A stretch of 64,000 bases of DNA from Alloboseaceae bacterium BT-24-1 (GCA_025846845.1 JAOYTL010000014.1:124001-188000); one strand, 5' to 3'; shown: positions 15,842 through 24,325, numbered from the stretch's first letter. Translations and numbers: made by a program. Notes: generated by a model not told the origin, from the letters alone.

Positions 15842-16627
15842 TTACGCCGCCGCGGGGGCGATGCCCTCGACGGCGGCGATCAGGCGCGCGATGTCGTCCG
15901 GCGTCGACAGGCGGTGGTCACCATCCTTGATCAGGGTCAGCACGACCGGATCGTGCGGCAGGTGCTCGACCAGCTTCAACGCCTGGCCATAGGGCACGTC
16001 GGGATCCTTCATTCCCTGCAGGATATGGATGGGGCAACCGGTCTCGAGCGGCTGCCCGAAGAGAAGATGGCGCCGCCCGTCCTCGATCAGTGCCCGCGTG
16101 ATCGGCATCGGTTCCGGCGAATATTCCGACGGTCGCTGCCAGACGCCGTCCTTCGCGATGGTTTCGCGGATCGCTTCCGGCATCTGCGCCCACATCAGCT
16201 CTTCGGTGAAGTCGATGGCCGGCGCGATCAGTACGAGGCCGGCCGGCTGCAATTGCGGCGCGGTCTTGCGCAACTCCAGCATCGCCAGCAGCGCGACCCA
16301 GCCGCCCATGGACGAACCGACCAGGATGGCGGGACCCGTGGTATGGGCGGCCAGAACCGCCTGCGCATCTTCGAGCCAATGCGACATCGTCCACTGCGCG
16401 AAGTCACCGCTCGATTCGCCATGGCCGGCATAGTCGAAGCGGATGAAGGCGCGTCCAGAGCGCTCGGCCCAGGCCGCGAGCGCCTCGGCCTTGGTCGCCC
16501 GCATGTCCGAGCGCAAACCGCCGAGCCAGACCACCGGCGGGCCCTTGCCGGCCCGCGCCAGCACCGCGATCTCGCGGCGTTCCGTACCGGTGCCGATGCT
16601 CAAAAATTGCGGCTCAGGCCTCGTCAC
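15842..16627 (-). CDS. Alpha/beta hydrolase
   Basis: This 261-residue alpha/beta-hydrolase fold protein starts at a GTG behind an AGGAGA ribosome-binding site. The nucleophile elbow is GSSMGG (Ser near residue 105). An oxyanion-site motif WLGGLRSDM lies near the N-terminus in place of the usual HG. The catalytic His is in DGDHRLSTPDD near the C-terminus, and an Asp is in MKDPDVPYG. Family relatives are annotated as carboxyl esterases or ABHD10/palmitoyl-thioesterase-like proteins. The substrate is unknown. The gene converges with the DUF1150 gene. Confidence 0.9.
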   Translation of the reverse strand: MTRPEPQFLSIGTGTERREIAVLARAGKGPPVVWLGGLRSDMRATKAEALAAWAERSGRAFIRFDYAGHGESSGDFAQWTMSHWLEDAQAVLAAHTTGPAILVGSSMGGWVALLAMLELRKTAPQLQPAGLVLIAPAIDFTEELMWAQMPEAIRETIAKDGVWQRPSEYSPEPMPITRALIEDGRRHLLFGQPLETGCPIHILQGMKDPDVPYGQALKLVEHLPHDPVVLTLIKDGDHRLSTPDDIARLIAAVEGIAPAAA

Positions 16628-16751
16628 CCTATGCTCTCCTGTGGTGAACCGGGTGAAAGCAGGCAGATGCCAGCTGCAATACCGCCCGATTTAGTCATCA
16701 TCTGAACCCGATAGCACCCGCGAGTCGCCAAGCAGAAGGCCTTTTCGAGTA

Positions 16752-17975
16752 GTGAGCACCTCCCTGCGTTCCGGCGCACAATTGTCCCTGCCTTCGACGG
16801 AGACGCATCCGCTCGCCGGGCGCACCGTGCTGCAGATCATCCCGGATCTGGAAGCGGGGGGCGCCGAGCGCACCGCCGTCGACATCGCCGCGGGGCTGAC
16901 CGAAGTCGGCGCGCGTGCGCTGGTCGCGACCGAGGGCGGACGGCTTGTCGCCGAGCTGCAGGCCAAGGGTGGCATCTGGCTGCCGTTCCCGGCCGCGGCC
17001 AAGAACCCGGTCTCGATGCTGCTGAACGTGCGGACCTTCGCCTTGCTCTGCAAGCGCGAGCGCGTCGATCTCGTCCACGCCCGCTCGCGGGCGCCGGCCT
17101 GGGTCGCACTTGCCGCGACGCGGGCGCTGAAGCTGCCCTTCGTCACCACCTATCACGGCTCCTACAACGCTCGCTCGGTGGTGAAGAACCTGTATAATTC
17201 AGTGATGGCGCGCAGCGACGTCGTCATCGCCAACTCCGGCTACACCGCCGACCTGATCCGCGCCCGCCATCCCTTCGCCCGTGATCGCATCCGCGTCGTC
17301 CATCGCGGTACCGATTTCTCGGCCTTCGCCCCGTCGGCGGTGAGCCCGGAGCGGATCAGCGCTCTGCGCAGCGCCTGGGGCGTCGAGCCGCATCAGCGCA
17401 TCGTGCTGCTGCCCGGCCGGCTCACCGGCTGGAAAGGTCAGAAGGTGCTGATCGAGGCGGCGCGGCAATTGCGCGACGCCGGCGACGAGGACACCGCCTT
17501 CATCCTCGCGGGTGATGCGCAAGGGCGCGACGGTTATGTGCGCGAACTCGACGACGCCATCGCCAAAGCCAAGCTCGAAGGCCGCGTCCGCCGCGTCGGC
17601 CATTGCAGCGACATGCCCGCGGCCTTTCTGGCCGCCGCCGTTGTCGCCGTGCCCTCGACCGAGCCCGAAGCTTTCGGCCGGGTTGCCGTCGAAGCGCAGG
17701 CCATGGGCACCCCGGTCGTCGTCTCCAATCTCGGCGCTGTGCCGGAAACGGTGCTGGCGCCGCCCCAGGTCTCGCCTCAGGAGCGCAGCGGCTGGCATGT
17801 CCCGCCCGATGATGCGGCGGCACTCGCCGAAGCGTTGCGCGAAGCGCTGGCGCTCAGGCCCTCAGCCCGAGACGCGCTGGCGCGCCGAGCGAGGCTGCAC
17901 GTCGAGCGCCATTTCTCGCTGGCCTCGATGGTCAATGACACACTCGACGTCTATTGCGCCCTGCTGGGGCGCTGA
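16752..17975 (+). CDS. Glycosyltransferase family 4 protein
   Basis: This 407-residue GT-B retaining glycosyltransferase starts at a GTG. The N-terminal acceptor domain has the glycine-rich DLEAGGAERTAVDIAAGL loop (about 35-52). The C-terminal nucleotide-sugar domain has LLPGRLTGWKGQKVLIEA and the EX7E motif in EAFGRVAVEAQAMGTPVV (about 304-320). Such enzymes build lipopolysaccharide core or other surface glycans. It stands alone, so the acceptor cannot be inferred. It ends 86 bp before infC and probably does not share its promoter. Confidence 0.92.
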   Translation: MSTSLRSGAQLSLPSTETHPLAGRTVLQIIPDLEAGGAERTAVDIAAGLTEVGARALVATEGGRLVAELQAKGGIWLPFPAAAKNPVSMLLNVRTFALLCKRERVDLVHARSRAPAWVALAATRALKLPFVTTYHGSYNARSVVKNLYNSVMARSDVVIANSGYTADLIRARHPFARDRIRVVHRGTDFSAFAPSAVSPERISALRSAWGVEPHQRIVLLPGRLTGWKGQKVLIEAARQLRDAGDEDTAFILAGDAQGRDGYVRELDDAIAKAKLEGRVRRVGHCSDMPAAFLAAAVVAVPSTEPEAFGRVAVEAQAMGTPVVVSNLGAVPETVLAPPQVSPQERSGWHVPPDDAAALAEALREALALRPSARDALARRARLHVERHFSLASMVNDTLDVYCALLGR

Positions 17976-17988
17976 ACCCCGCTTGATC

Positions 17989-18016
17989 CATTGACAACGC
18001 TTCGCGTTGTGCAATG
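17989..18016 (+). promoter_or_regulatory. Hairpin in the infC leader
   Basis: ACAACGC (17994-18000), loop TTC, GCGTTGT (18004-18010) forms a perfect stem, extended by CATTG/CAATG across one bulged base. It lies between the glycosyltransferase stop and the infC ribosome-binding site. It may end the upstream transcript or regulate infC. A TTGACA overlaps its left arm but I see no good -10 element. Confidence 0.4.
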
Positions 18017-18061
18017 TGTCTCACCAACGGCGCGATGCGCCAATCATAGGAGAATACAGCC

Positions 18062-18604
18062 ATTCGTCGTCCCTTCCGTGCCGCACCAACCCCCGTCAAG
18101 GACGGTCCCCGCGCCAACCGCGACATTCGTGGCGTCCGCGACGTCCAGCTCATCGACGATACCGGCGCCAACCGTGGCGTGGTCTCGTTCTTCGAGGCGC
18201 TCAAGATTGCCGAGGACGCCGGTCTCGACTTGGTCGAAATCGCCCCCAATTCTGAGCCGCCCGTCTGCAAGATTCTCGACTATGGCCGCTTCCGCTTTCT
18301 CGAGCAGAAGAAGGCGGCCGAGGCGCGCAAGAAGCAGCGCACCATCGAGATCAAGGAAATCAAGCTCCGCCCCGGCATCGACAAGCACGACTACGACGTG
18401 AAAATGAAGGCGATGCACGGCTTCTTCGACGAAGGCGACAAGGTGAAGGTCACCCTGCGCTTCCGCGGCCGCGAGATGGCGCACCAGGACCTCGGCGTGA
18501 AGGTGCTGGAGCGCGTCAAGGCCGATCTCGTCGAGATCGCCAAGGTCGAGAGCGACTGGCAGCTCGAAGGCCGCCAGATGGTGATGGTGCTCGCGCCGAA
18601 GTGA
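18062..18604 (+). CDS. infC: Translation initiation factor IF-3 with AUU start codon
   Basis: IF-3 binds the 30S subunit and checks start-codon and initiator-tRNA pairing. The protein is 180 residues. An internal ATG at 18179 would remove the N-terminal domain. The full-length frame starts at ATT (18062), reads RRPFRAAPTPVKDG and continues to the conserved RDIRGVRDVQLIDDTGANRG (about 17-36). AGGAGA at 18048-18053 lies 8 nt before ATT. AUU is the start known for E. coli infC, where it lets IF-3 repress its own translation. The linker and C-domain (RPGIDKHDYDVKMK, FRGREMAHQDLG) are intact. rpmI-rplT, usually adjacent, lie 7.9 kb downstream. Confidence 0.96.
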   Translation: MRRPFRAAPTPVKDGPRANRDIRGVRDVQLIDDTGANRGVVSFFEALKIAEDAGLDLVEIAPNSEPPVCKILDYGRFRFLEQKKAAEARKKQRTIEIKEIKLRPGIDKHDYDVKMKAMHGFFDEGDKVKVTLRFRGREMAHQDLGVKVLERVKADLVEIAKVESDWQLEGRQMVMVLAPK

Positions 18605-18648
18605 CGCTGAACCGCGCGCCCAATAAGGCTCGCATTCGCATCGTTTTC

Positions 18649-18680
18649 AAGAAGCCCGGCCGTTTCGGCCGGGCTTCTTT
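18649..18680 (+). terminator. Rho-independent terminator of infC
   Basis: A perfect 14-bp stem (AAGAAGCCCGGCCG, 18649-18662, with 18666-18679), a TTT loop and a short T-run form a strong terminator 45 bp after the infC stop. It cuts infC off from the genes downstream. Confidence 0.9.
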
Positions 18681-18747
18681 GTGTCGGCGGCATCTCGGTT
18701 CACGCGTTTGGAAGCGGATACCGGCACGCAGCCCGCTCCAACGAAAA

Positions 18748-19284
18748 TTAGGGGCGGCGATAGCCGCGGGCTCGGGCATAGGCTTCCGCCTGATCGGTGG
18801 TGAGCAGAGCTTTCATGGCCAGATGGGTATCCAGATGGGTGGCGCGAAGCCGGCTCTGGATGCGGGCCGCTTTCTCGGTGGCCGCGGCGATCGAAAGCGA
18901 GGTTGCGCGCTCTTCCCGGAACAGGCGGTCGAGCTCGGTCTCGGCCGCAATCAGCTCTTCTCCCAGCCTGGTGGCCTGGGCCTTCATCGCAGCGAAGATC
19001 TCTTCGGTTCGCTGCCTCTGCACCTGGGTCAGGTTGATCTGGCGCGCCAGCTCCAGTGCGTGGCTCGGCCCCGGGTAGCCGTTCAATTCTGCCGGCAAAG
19101 CGAGGGACATTCCCCGTCCGGCTCGCAAATCCGCGATCTGCTCGGCTGAAAGGGCTTTCACCGTTCGCTCGGTCAGGCTGGCATAGGGGGAGGGCGCCGT
19201 GCCGGACTCGTGTCGGGCATGCTGTGCGAGCGCCGTTCCCGATGCGTGAGCCGCGATGACGAGGGCGATGATGCAGCAGCGCAT
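18748..19284 (-). CDS. Periplasmic Spy/CpxP-like LTXXQ protein
   Basis: This 178-residue secreted protein has a signal peptide (MRCCIIALVIAAHASGTALA, cut near AQ) and a helical body resembling Spy/CpxP/ZraP chaperones and metal-stress proteins. An LTxxQ motif is present as LTQVQRQR near residue 88, and a second LTxxQ-like motif LTTDQAEAYA is near the C-terminus. His residues cluster just after the signal peptide (QHARHE), which might bind metal. It is divergent from a Crp/Fnr-type regulator with a shared promoter region containing a long palindrome, so co-regulation is likely. Confidence 0.82.
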   Translation of the reverse strand: MRCCIIALVIAAHASGTALAQHARHESGTAPSPYASLTERTVKALSAEQIADLRAGRGMSLALPAELNGYPGPSHALELARQINLTQVQRQRTEEIFAAMKAQATRLGEELIAAETELDRLFREERATSLSIAAATEKAARIQSRLRATHLDTHLAMKALLTTDQAEAYARARGYRRP

Positions 19285-19338
19285 GACGATTGGTCTCCTC
19301 TGATCTTCGCAGGGAGACTTGCCACTTGGCGCAGCCCC

Positions 19339-19362
19339 GCGACATGATCATGATCATGTCGC
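19339..19362. promoter_or_regulatory. 24-bp perfect palindrome with Crp/Fnr-type core
   Basis: All 24 bases are self-complementary, and the centre is TGAT-N4-ATCA (19345-19356), the core of an Fnr/Crp-family operator. It lies at the start of the Crp/Fnr-type gene and 55 bp from the divergent Spy-like gene. Three in-frame ATG codons for the regulator (19344, 19350, 19356) fall inside it. Autorepression by blocking its own start region is a plausible role. Confidence 0.6.
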
Positions 19363-19937
19363 ACCGATTGATCGCATTGCTGCTGGAGATGCGGGACAGC
19401 GAGCATCGCCTCGAGCCTGGCGAAAGCCTGTTTCGGTCCGGCGATCCGGTTCTCAAGATGTTCGTCGTTGTCGAGGGGATGGTCGGCCTCGTCCGGCATG
19501 GCGAAACCGGGCGGCGATTGCTTCTGCAGCGGGCCGCGGCAGGAAGTCTCCTCGCCGAGGCGTCCTATTTCAGCGCGCAGTATCATTGCGATGCCATGGC
19601 TTGCGAGCCCTCCCGATTGATCGGAGTGGCCACGCGCAAGCTGAAGGCCGCGGAGGCAGACGAGCCGTCATTCATGCGGGAGCTGGCCGCACATCTCGCC
19701 CGCGAGGTTCAGCACATGCGGGCTCAGGCCGAGATACTGGCCCTCAAAACGGTTGCGCAAAGGCTCGATGCCTGGTTGCTGGCCAGCGGCGAGCCGCTTC
19801 CCGCGAAGGGAGCATGGGCCGGGCTGGCTGCGCAGATCAACGTCGCCCCCGAAGCGCTCTACCGGGAACTGGCCCGCCGTCGCCGTCTGAGTGTCAACCC
19901 GTCAGGCAAATCCAGGGTCTGGTGTGGCCCTAGCTGA
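19344..19937 (+). CDS. Crp/Fnr-family transcriptional regulator
   Basis: This protein of about 197 residues has a cyclic-nucleotide-binding-like beta-roll (LEPGESLFRSGDPVLKMFVV, about 21-40) and a C-terminal winged helix (WAGLAAQINVAPEALYRELA, about 162-181). There is no cluster of cysteines as in Fnr, and the cAMP-binding residues of Crp are not evident, so the signal is unknown. The start is ambiguous: ATGs at 19344, 19350 and 19356 are in frame and all lie inside the palindrome; a TTG at 19290 is less likely. It ends by overlapping the convergent GYD gene by 8 bp. Confidence 0.85.
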   Translation: MIMIMSHRLIALLLEMRDSEHRLEPGESLFRSGDPVLKMFVVVEGMVGLVRHGETGRRLLLQRAAAGSLLAEASYFSAQYHCDAMACEPSRLIGVATRKLKAAEADEPSFMRELAAHLAREVQHMRAQAEILALKTVAQRLDAWLLASGEPLPAKGAWAGLAAQINVAPEALYRELARRRRLSVNPSGKSRVWCGPS

Positions 19938-20223
19938 TGGAGCGGATGATCTCCCGATAGGCCGCCTCGGGGAAAGCCTTGAGCGTTTCCGTGCGGACAT
20001 TGCCGAGCATGGCCAGCTGCAGGCAGAAGCGCGCCTGCACGGCATCGTCTGGCGCCTCGCAGATGACGGCCATGTCGTATTTGCCCATCGTCATGAAGAA
20101 GGCTTTGAAGTCGCCGCCCATATCCTTCAGCGCCTGTTTGGCGCTGTCGAGACGGGCGGGCGAATCCTTCAGCTTGCGTGCGCCTTGGTCGGTCCAGTTG
20201 AGCAGCATGATGTAGGTGGTCAT
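19930..20223 (-). CDS. GYD domain-containing protein
   Basis: This 97-residue protein matches the small GYD family, alpha-beta barrel dimers of unknown function. The name motif appears as MGKYDMAVICEAPDD (residues 47-61). The start MTTYIMLLNWTDQG is typical. Its 3' end overlaps the convergent Crp/Fnr-type gene by 8 bp. No enzymatic role can be assigned. Confidence 0.9.
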   Translation of the reverse strand: MTTYIMLLNWTDQGARKLKDSPARLDSAKQALKDMGGDFKAFFMTMGKYDMAVICEAPDDAVQARFCLQLAMLGNVRTETLKAFPEAAYREIIRSIS

Positions 20224-20370
20224 CGCGCCTCTCCCCGAAAAGGCCCGGCCTCTCCGTCGGAAGCAGCATGCGGCGCCGGCTTGTCGCCGCACGGGTTCCG
20301 GATGGGCCGTTGAACCATCCGCCGGGCCTGCCCTGCCACACTAGCATGATGGGGCGGTATCAGGCAGGGC

Positions 20371-21003
20371 CTAGCGGTTGAGTAGTCGCTTCAGCTTCCG
20401 CACTGCGCTGTCCGGGGTGGTGAGCACCGGCTTGCCTGTCGCGGCCGCGACCGCCGATGCCGCTCGCGCCAGGCTGAACTGCGCCAGCGCGATCGCGTCG
20501 CAATCAGCCAGGTCGGCTGCGGCCAGCGCCGCCAGCCGGTCATGCTCGGCTCCGTCGCCACGATCGAGCGCGGCGAGCGCGCCCTCAGTGAGCTTAGGCA
20601 CTACCGTCAGCGATCCCGGAAACTCTGGCGGCATCGACTGCAATGTCGGCCCGAAGCTGGCGAGGAGGCCGATCCGGCCGCCGACCGCTTCGGCTTCCTC
20701 GATCATCGCCTCGTTCGGCTTGAGTACCGGGAGTGGCGAGAGCGCGCGCTGCACCGCCTCGATGCAGGACCCGAAGGCCGAGCAGGTGAAAAGGATGCCG
20801 TCGGCACCGGTTGCGCGGGCATAGCTTGCGAGGCTCAGGAAGCGCCGGGTCATCGTCTCGGTGATCCGCCCATCGCGGGAGAGATCGGCCGAAAGGCTGT
20901 CGTCGAGGAGGTTCATCAGCGTGGCCTCAGGCCACAGCCGCGCGAACGCCGCCTCGATCGGAGGCGGCGAATGGCGCAGCGCATGGATCAGCGCGATCCG
21001 CAT
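20371..21003 (-). CDS. Aspartate/glutamate racemase family protein
   Basis: This 210-residue protein has the Asp/Glu racemase fold with a catalytic Cys in ILFTCSAFGS (about residue 75). The second-half cysteine of classical PLP-independent racemases is not obvious: the matching region reads ADCDAIALAQFS, with a Cys at the DCD position. Related proteins are hydantoin racemases and arylmalonate decarboxylases. Its ATG overlaps the stop of the upstream ABC binding-protein gene by one base (TAATG), so the two are translationally coupled. The substrate is probably the amino acid or derivative taken up by that transporter. Confidence 0.87.
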   Translation of the reverse strand: MRIALIHALRHSPPPIEAAFARLWPEATLMNLLDDSLSADLSRDGRITETMTRRFLSLASYARATGADGILFTCSAFGSCIEAVQRALSPLPVLKPNEAMIEEAEAVGGRIGLLASFGPTLQSMPPEFPGSLTVVPKLTEGALAALDRGDGAEHDRLAALAAADLADCDAIALAQFSLARAASAVAAATGKPVLTTPDSAVRKLKRLLNR

Positions 21004-22040
21004 TACCGGATCGGGTGCGGGTATTGCAGCCCGCCCTTCGAGGCGAGGTCGTTCAGCCCGCGCTTCAATTGCAGCTTGGAGCCCCCGCCGACATTGCGCT
21101 CGAAGCTCTCGCCGTAATTGCCGACATGCTTGATCACGCGATGGGCCCAGTCATTGGTGAGGCCGAGGCCCTCGCCGAACTTGCCCTCGGTGCCCAGCAG
21201 GCGCTTGATCTCGGGATTCCCCGACTTGAGCTGCTCCTCGACATTGGCCTTGCTCACGCCGAGTTCCTCGGCATTGAGCATGGCGTAATGCACCCATTTC
21301 ACCAGCGCGACCCAGCTCTCGTCGCCGCGCTTCACCGCCGGGCCGAGCGGCTCGCGCGAAATCAGCGTCGGCAGGATGACGAAATCGTCGGGCTTGGAGA
21401 ATTTCAGGCGCTCGGCGGCAAGGCCGGAGGTATCGGTCGTGAAGGCGTCGCAGCGCCCGGCCTCCAGCGCCTTGACGCCCTCCTCATTGGTGGCGAAGCC
21501 GATGATCTCGTATTTCAGTTTGTTGGCGCGGAAGAAGTCGGCGAGGTTGAGTTCGGTCGTGGTGCCTTGCGTCACGCAGATCGAGGCACCGTCCAGCCCC
21601 TTGGCTTCGCTCACCCCAAGCGACTTGCGCACCATGAAGCCCTGGCCGTCGAAATAATTGATGATCGGCCAGGACATGCCCGCCGTGGTGTCGCGCGACA
21701 TCGTATAGGTCGCGTTGCGGGCGAGCATGTCGACCTCGCCCGACTGCACCACGACGAAGCGCATCTGCGGCGTCGTCGGGATGAACCTGACCTTGTTCGG
21801 GTCGTTGAAGATCGCAGCCGCGACGGCGCGGCAGAGATCGATGTCGAGCCCGTCCCAGCGCCCGTCCGATCCCTGGATGCCGAAGCCGGGCAGGGCGATA
21901 TGGTTGCCGCAGATCAGTTCGCCACGCGCCTTGACGCGATCGAGCGTGCCAGTCTGGGCGGTAGCGATGCCGGCAAAGCCGAGCGTGGCGAGCCCAGTGA
22001 AGAGCAGGTGTTTCAGCAGTTTGGTGTTCGGTCGTTTCAT
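21003..22040 (-). CDS. Amino-acid ABC transporter substrate-binding protein (AapJ-like)
   Basis: This 345-residue periplasmic protein has a signal peptide (LLFTGLATLGFAGIATAQ, cleaved near residue 28) and a family-3 solute-binding fold. It closely resembles AapJ/BztA general L-amino-acid binding proteins: TLDRVKARGELICGNHIALP, IQGSDGRWDGLDIDLCRAVA, and DTTAGMSWP. No permease or ATPase genes follow; the neighbours are an aminotransferase and a racemase. It may therefore serve a transporter encoded elsewhere. Confidence 0.93.
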   Translation of the reverse strand: MKRPNTKLLKHLLFTGLATLGFAGIATAQTGTLDRVKARGELICGNHIALPGFGIQGSDGRWDGLDIDLCRAVAAAIFNDPNKVRFIPTTPQMRFVVVQSGEVDMLARNATYTMSRDTTAGMSWPIINYFDGQGFMVRKSLGVSEAKGLDGASICVTQGTTTELNLADFFRANKLKYEIIGFATNEEGVKALEAGRCDAFTTDTSGLAAERLKFSKPDDFVILPTLISREPLGPAVKRGDESWVALVKWVHYAMLNAEELGVSKANVEEQLKSGNPEIKRLLGTEGKFGEGLGLTNDWAHRVIKHVGNYGESFERNVGGGSKLQLKRGLNDLASKGGLQYPHPIR

Positions 22041-22097
22041 GGCAGTTCCCCTGTGGTGGTCGCTACGGGCTCTTGGCGGCCCGGATCAGGTAGAGCC

Positions 22098-23435
22098 TCA
22101 GGCCGGTCGGGCCGAGGCCAGGCTCGCGTCGATGGCGTCGCCGAGACGGTCGACGATCGTATCGACGGTCGCGGCGTCGATGATGAAGGGCGGGGCGAGC
22201 AGGATATGATCGCCGGCGGTGCCGTCGGCAGCGCCGCCCATCGGGTAGATCAGCAGCCCGCGCTCCTGCGCCGCCTGCTTGATCCTGGCGTTGAGCTTCA
22301 GCGCCGGATCGAAAGGCGCCTTGCTCGAGCGGTCGGCGACGATCTCGACACCCCAGAAATGGCCGCGCCCGCGAATGTCGCCGACATGATGGTGATTGCC
22401 GAAGCGCTCGCGCAGGCGCTGTTCCAGCCGCGCGCCCTGCGTGCGGACGTTGGCGAGAAGGTCGTCGCGCTCGATCACCTTCTGCACCGCAAGCGCGGTG
22501 GCGCAGGCGAGGGGGTGGCCGACATAGGTCTGGCTGTGCGGGAAGATGCCCGAACCTTGTCTCACCGCCTCGACGACCCGCTTCGAAGCCAGCATCGCGC
22601 CGATCGGCGCATAGCCGCCGCCGAGTCCCTTGGCGATCGCCATCAGATCGGGCGCGATGCCTTCCTGCTCGCAGGCATGCAGCGTGCCGGTGCGGCCCAT
22701 GCCGCTCATCACCTCGTCGAGGATCAGCAGCACGCCATGGCGGTCGCAGATCTCGTGGATGCGCTTGAAATAGCCGGGCACGGCGGGCGCTGCGCCGAGC
22801 GTCGCGCCGACCACGGTCTCGGCGACGAAGGCGCAGACTGTCTCAGGGCCGAGCTCCAGGATCTTCGCCTCGAGTTCGTCGGCGACGCGAAGCCCGTATT
22901 CCTCGCTGGTCTCGTCGGCACGGCGGTCGCGGTATTCGTAGCAGGGCGAGATGTGATGGCCCTGCATCAGCATCTGCTCAAAGGGCGCGCGATCCTTCAT
23001 CCGCCCGCCGACCGAGAGCGCGCCCAGCGTGATGCCGTGATAGCTCTGCCGGCGCGAGATAAAGTTGACGCGGCGCTGCTCGCCCTTCTCGACGAAGTAA
23101 TGCCGGGCCAGCTTCAGGCAGGCCTCGATCGCCTCCGAGCCCGAGCTGCAGAAATAGACCGAGCCCATGCCGGCCGGCGCCCGCGCGATCAGATGATCGG
23201 CGAGTTCCTCGGCCGCGTCGGTGGTGAAGAAGCTGGTATGGGCATAGGCGAGCTTGTCGATCTGCGCATGCATCGCCGCCAGCACGTCGGGATGGGCATG
23301 GCCGAGGCAGGAGACGGCGGCGCCGCCGGAGGCATCGATATGCTCGCGACCGTTCTGGTCGCGCAGCAGCATGCCTTCGCCGCCGGTCGCAGTCGGGTAG
23401 GTCTTGCTCAGCATGCGGTGCAGGATGTGGCTCAT
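22098..23435 (-). CDS. Class III PLP-dependent aminotransferase
   Basis: This 445-residue fold-type I enzyme is of the omega-aminotransferase/taurine-pyruvate class. The start is the ATG at 23435 (MSHILHRMLS), overlapping the RpiR stop by ATGA; the open frame further upstream lies over rpiR. The cofactor motif VLLILDEVMSGMGRTG (about 229-244) and the Schiff-base lysine in LMAIAKGLGGGYAPIGA (about 262-278) are present. GSVYFCSSGSEAIEACLKLA binds the PLP phosphate. In the RpiR-aminotransferase-binding protein-racemase unit it probably deaminates an imported amino acid or amine. The amino donor is unknown. Confidence 0.93.
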   Translation of the reverse strand: MSHILHRMLSKTYPTATGGEGMLLRDQNGREHIDASGGAAVSCLGHAHPDVLAAMHAQIDKLAYAHTSFFTTDAAEELADHLIARAPAGMGSVYFCSSGSEAIEACLKLARHYFVEKGEQRRVNFISRRQSYHGITLGALSVGGRMKDRAPFEQMLMQGHHISPCYEYRDRRADETSEEYGLRVADELEAKILELGPETVCAFVAETVVGATLGAAPAVPGYFKRIHEICDRHGVLLILDEVMSGMGRTGTLHACEQEGIAPDLMAIAKGLGGGYAPIGAMLASKRVVEAVRQGSGIFPHSQTYVGHPLACATALAVQKVIERDDLLANVRTQGARLEQRLRERFGNHHHVGDIRGRGHFWGVEIVADRSSKAPFDPALKLNARIKQAAQERGLLIYPMGGAADGTAGDHILLAPPFIIDAATVDTIVDRLGDAIDASLASARPA

Positions 23436-24325
23436 CGATGGCCTCGCCTGATGGATCGGGGAGTGAGGAAGGTGCCGGCTGCATCGAGCGCGGCCTCGTG
23501 GCGGGCGATCGCGGCAAGCGCGGCCTCGCCCTTGCGCGCCGTCATCAGCGCCGCCAGGCATTCGACCGCGGCGAAGGCCGGCGTCATCGTGTGAAAGAAG
23601 GACGGGGTTTCGGTCCTGACCAGCAAGACGACATCGGCGAGGGCGGCGAGGGGCGAGAGCGCGCTGTCCGTCAGCGCCACGACCGTCGCGCCGTGCTCTC
23701 TCGCGATCTCCGCTGCTTGCACGGTCAGGCGCGTATAGGGCGCGACCGAGACGGCAAAGAGCGCATCGCCCGGTCCGATCCGGCGCAGCGCGTCGATGCC
23801 GCGCCCTCCGGCGCCATCGGCCAGCACCGAGCCCGCTCCGATCAGGTCGCGGATATAGTCGAGCATGAAGGCGGCTGGGAAGGCCGAGCGCAGGCCGAAA
23901 CAGAACACGGTCTGTGCTTCGCTCAAGAGGTCGGCGGCCTGTTCGAAGCGGGCGAGCGCCTGCGGCTCGCGCAGCGCCTTGAGGTGCTCGGCCAGCGCCG
24001 CGAACATGTCCTGCGCGATCGCGCCCGGGCCCTCCTCGCCATGGCGCTGCATCAATTCGCCGGCACGACCGGCAAAGCCTTCCGGCCGCCGCCGCAGCGC
24101 TGCCGCGTGGACGGCACGCAATTCGTCATAGCCCTTGAGGCCGAAGCGCTGAGCCAGTCGGGTCAGGGTGGCCGGCGACAGGCCTGCCCGCTTGGCCTGC
24201 TCGCGCGTCGTCAGCAGGGCGACATCGGCCGGATGGTCGAGCACCCAGCGCGCCGCGGCCTGCAATTGCTGCGGCAGCTGCTCGAAGCTCTCGGTGAGGC
24301 TCGCCGTCAGGCCGGGCTTGTCCAT
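23432..24325 (-). CDS. RpiR-family (HTH + SIS) transcriptional regulator
   Basis: This 297-residue regulator has an N-terminal RpiR helix-turn-helix (LTTREQAKRAGLSPATLTRL, about 38-57) and a C-terminal SIS domain (about 125-260) that usually binds a phosphosugar or another small ligand. It is the first gene of an operon with an aminotransferase, a binding protein and a racemase; its stop overlaps the next start (ATGA). A palindrome suited to autoregulation lies 60-73 bp upstream. RpiR proteins linked to amino-acid catabolism are known, so an amino-acid-derived effector is possible. Confidence 0.93.
   Translation of the reverse strand: MDKPGLTASLTESFEQLPQQLQAAARWVLDHPADVALLTTREQAKRAGLSPATLTRLAQRFGLKGYDELRAVHAAALRRRPEGFAGRAGELMQRHGEEGPGAIAQDMFAALAEHLKALREPQALARFEQAADLLSEAQTVFCFGLRSAFPAAFMLDYIRDLIGAGSVLADGAGGRGIDALRRIGPGDALFAVSVAPYTRLTVQAAEIAREHGATVVALTDSALSPLAALADVVLLVRTETPSFFHTMTPAFAAVECLAALMTARKGEAALAAIARHEAALDAAGTFLTPRSIRRGHR

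Noticed and set aside
17991..18019. A sigma-70 promoter for infC using TTGACA at 17991
   Set aside because: No acceptable -10 element lies at 16-18 bp; the TTGACA overlaps a hairpin arm.
21015..23594. An 859-residue open frame antisense to the binding protein and aminotransferase genes
   Set aside because: Both minus-strand genes are clearly recognised; the plus frame has shadow composition.
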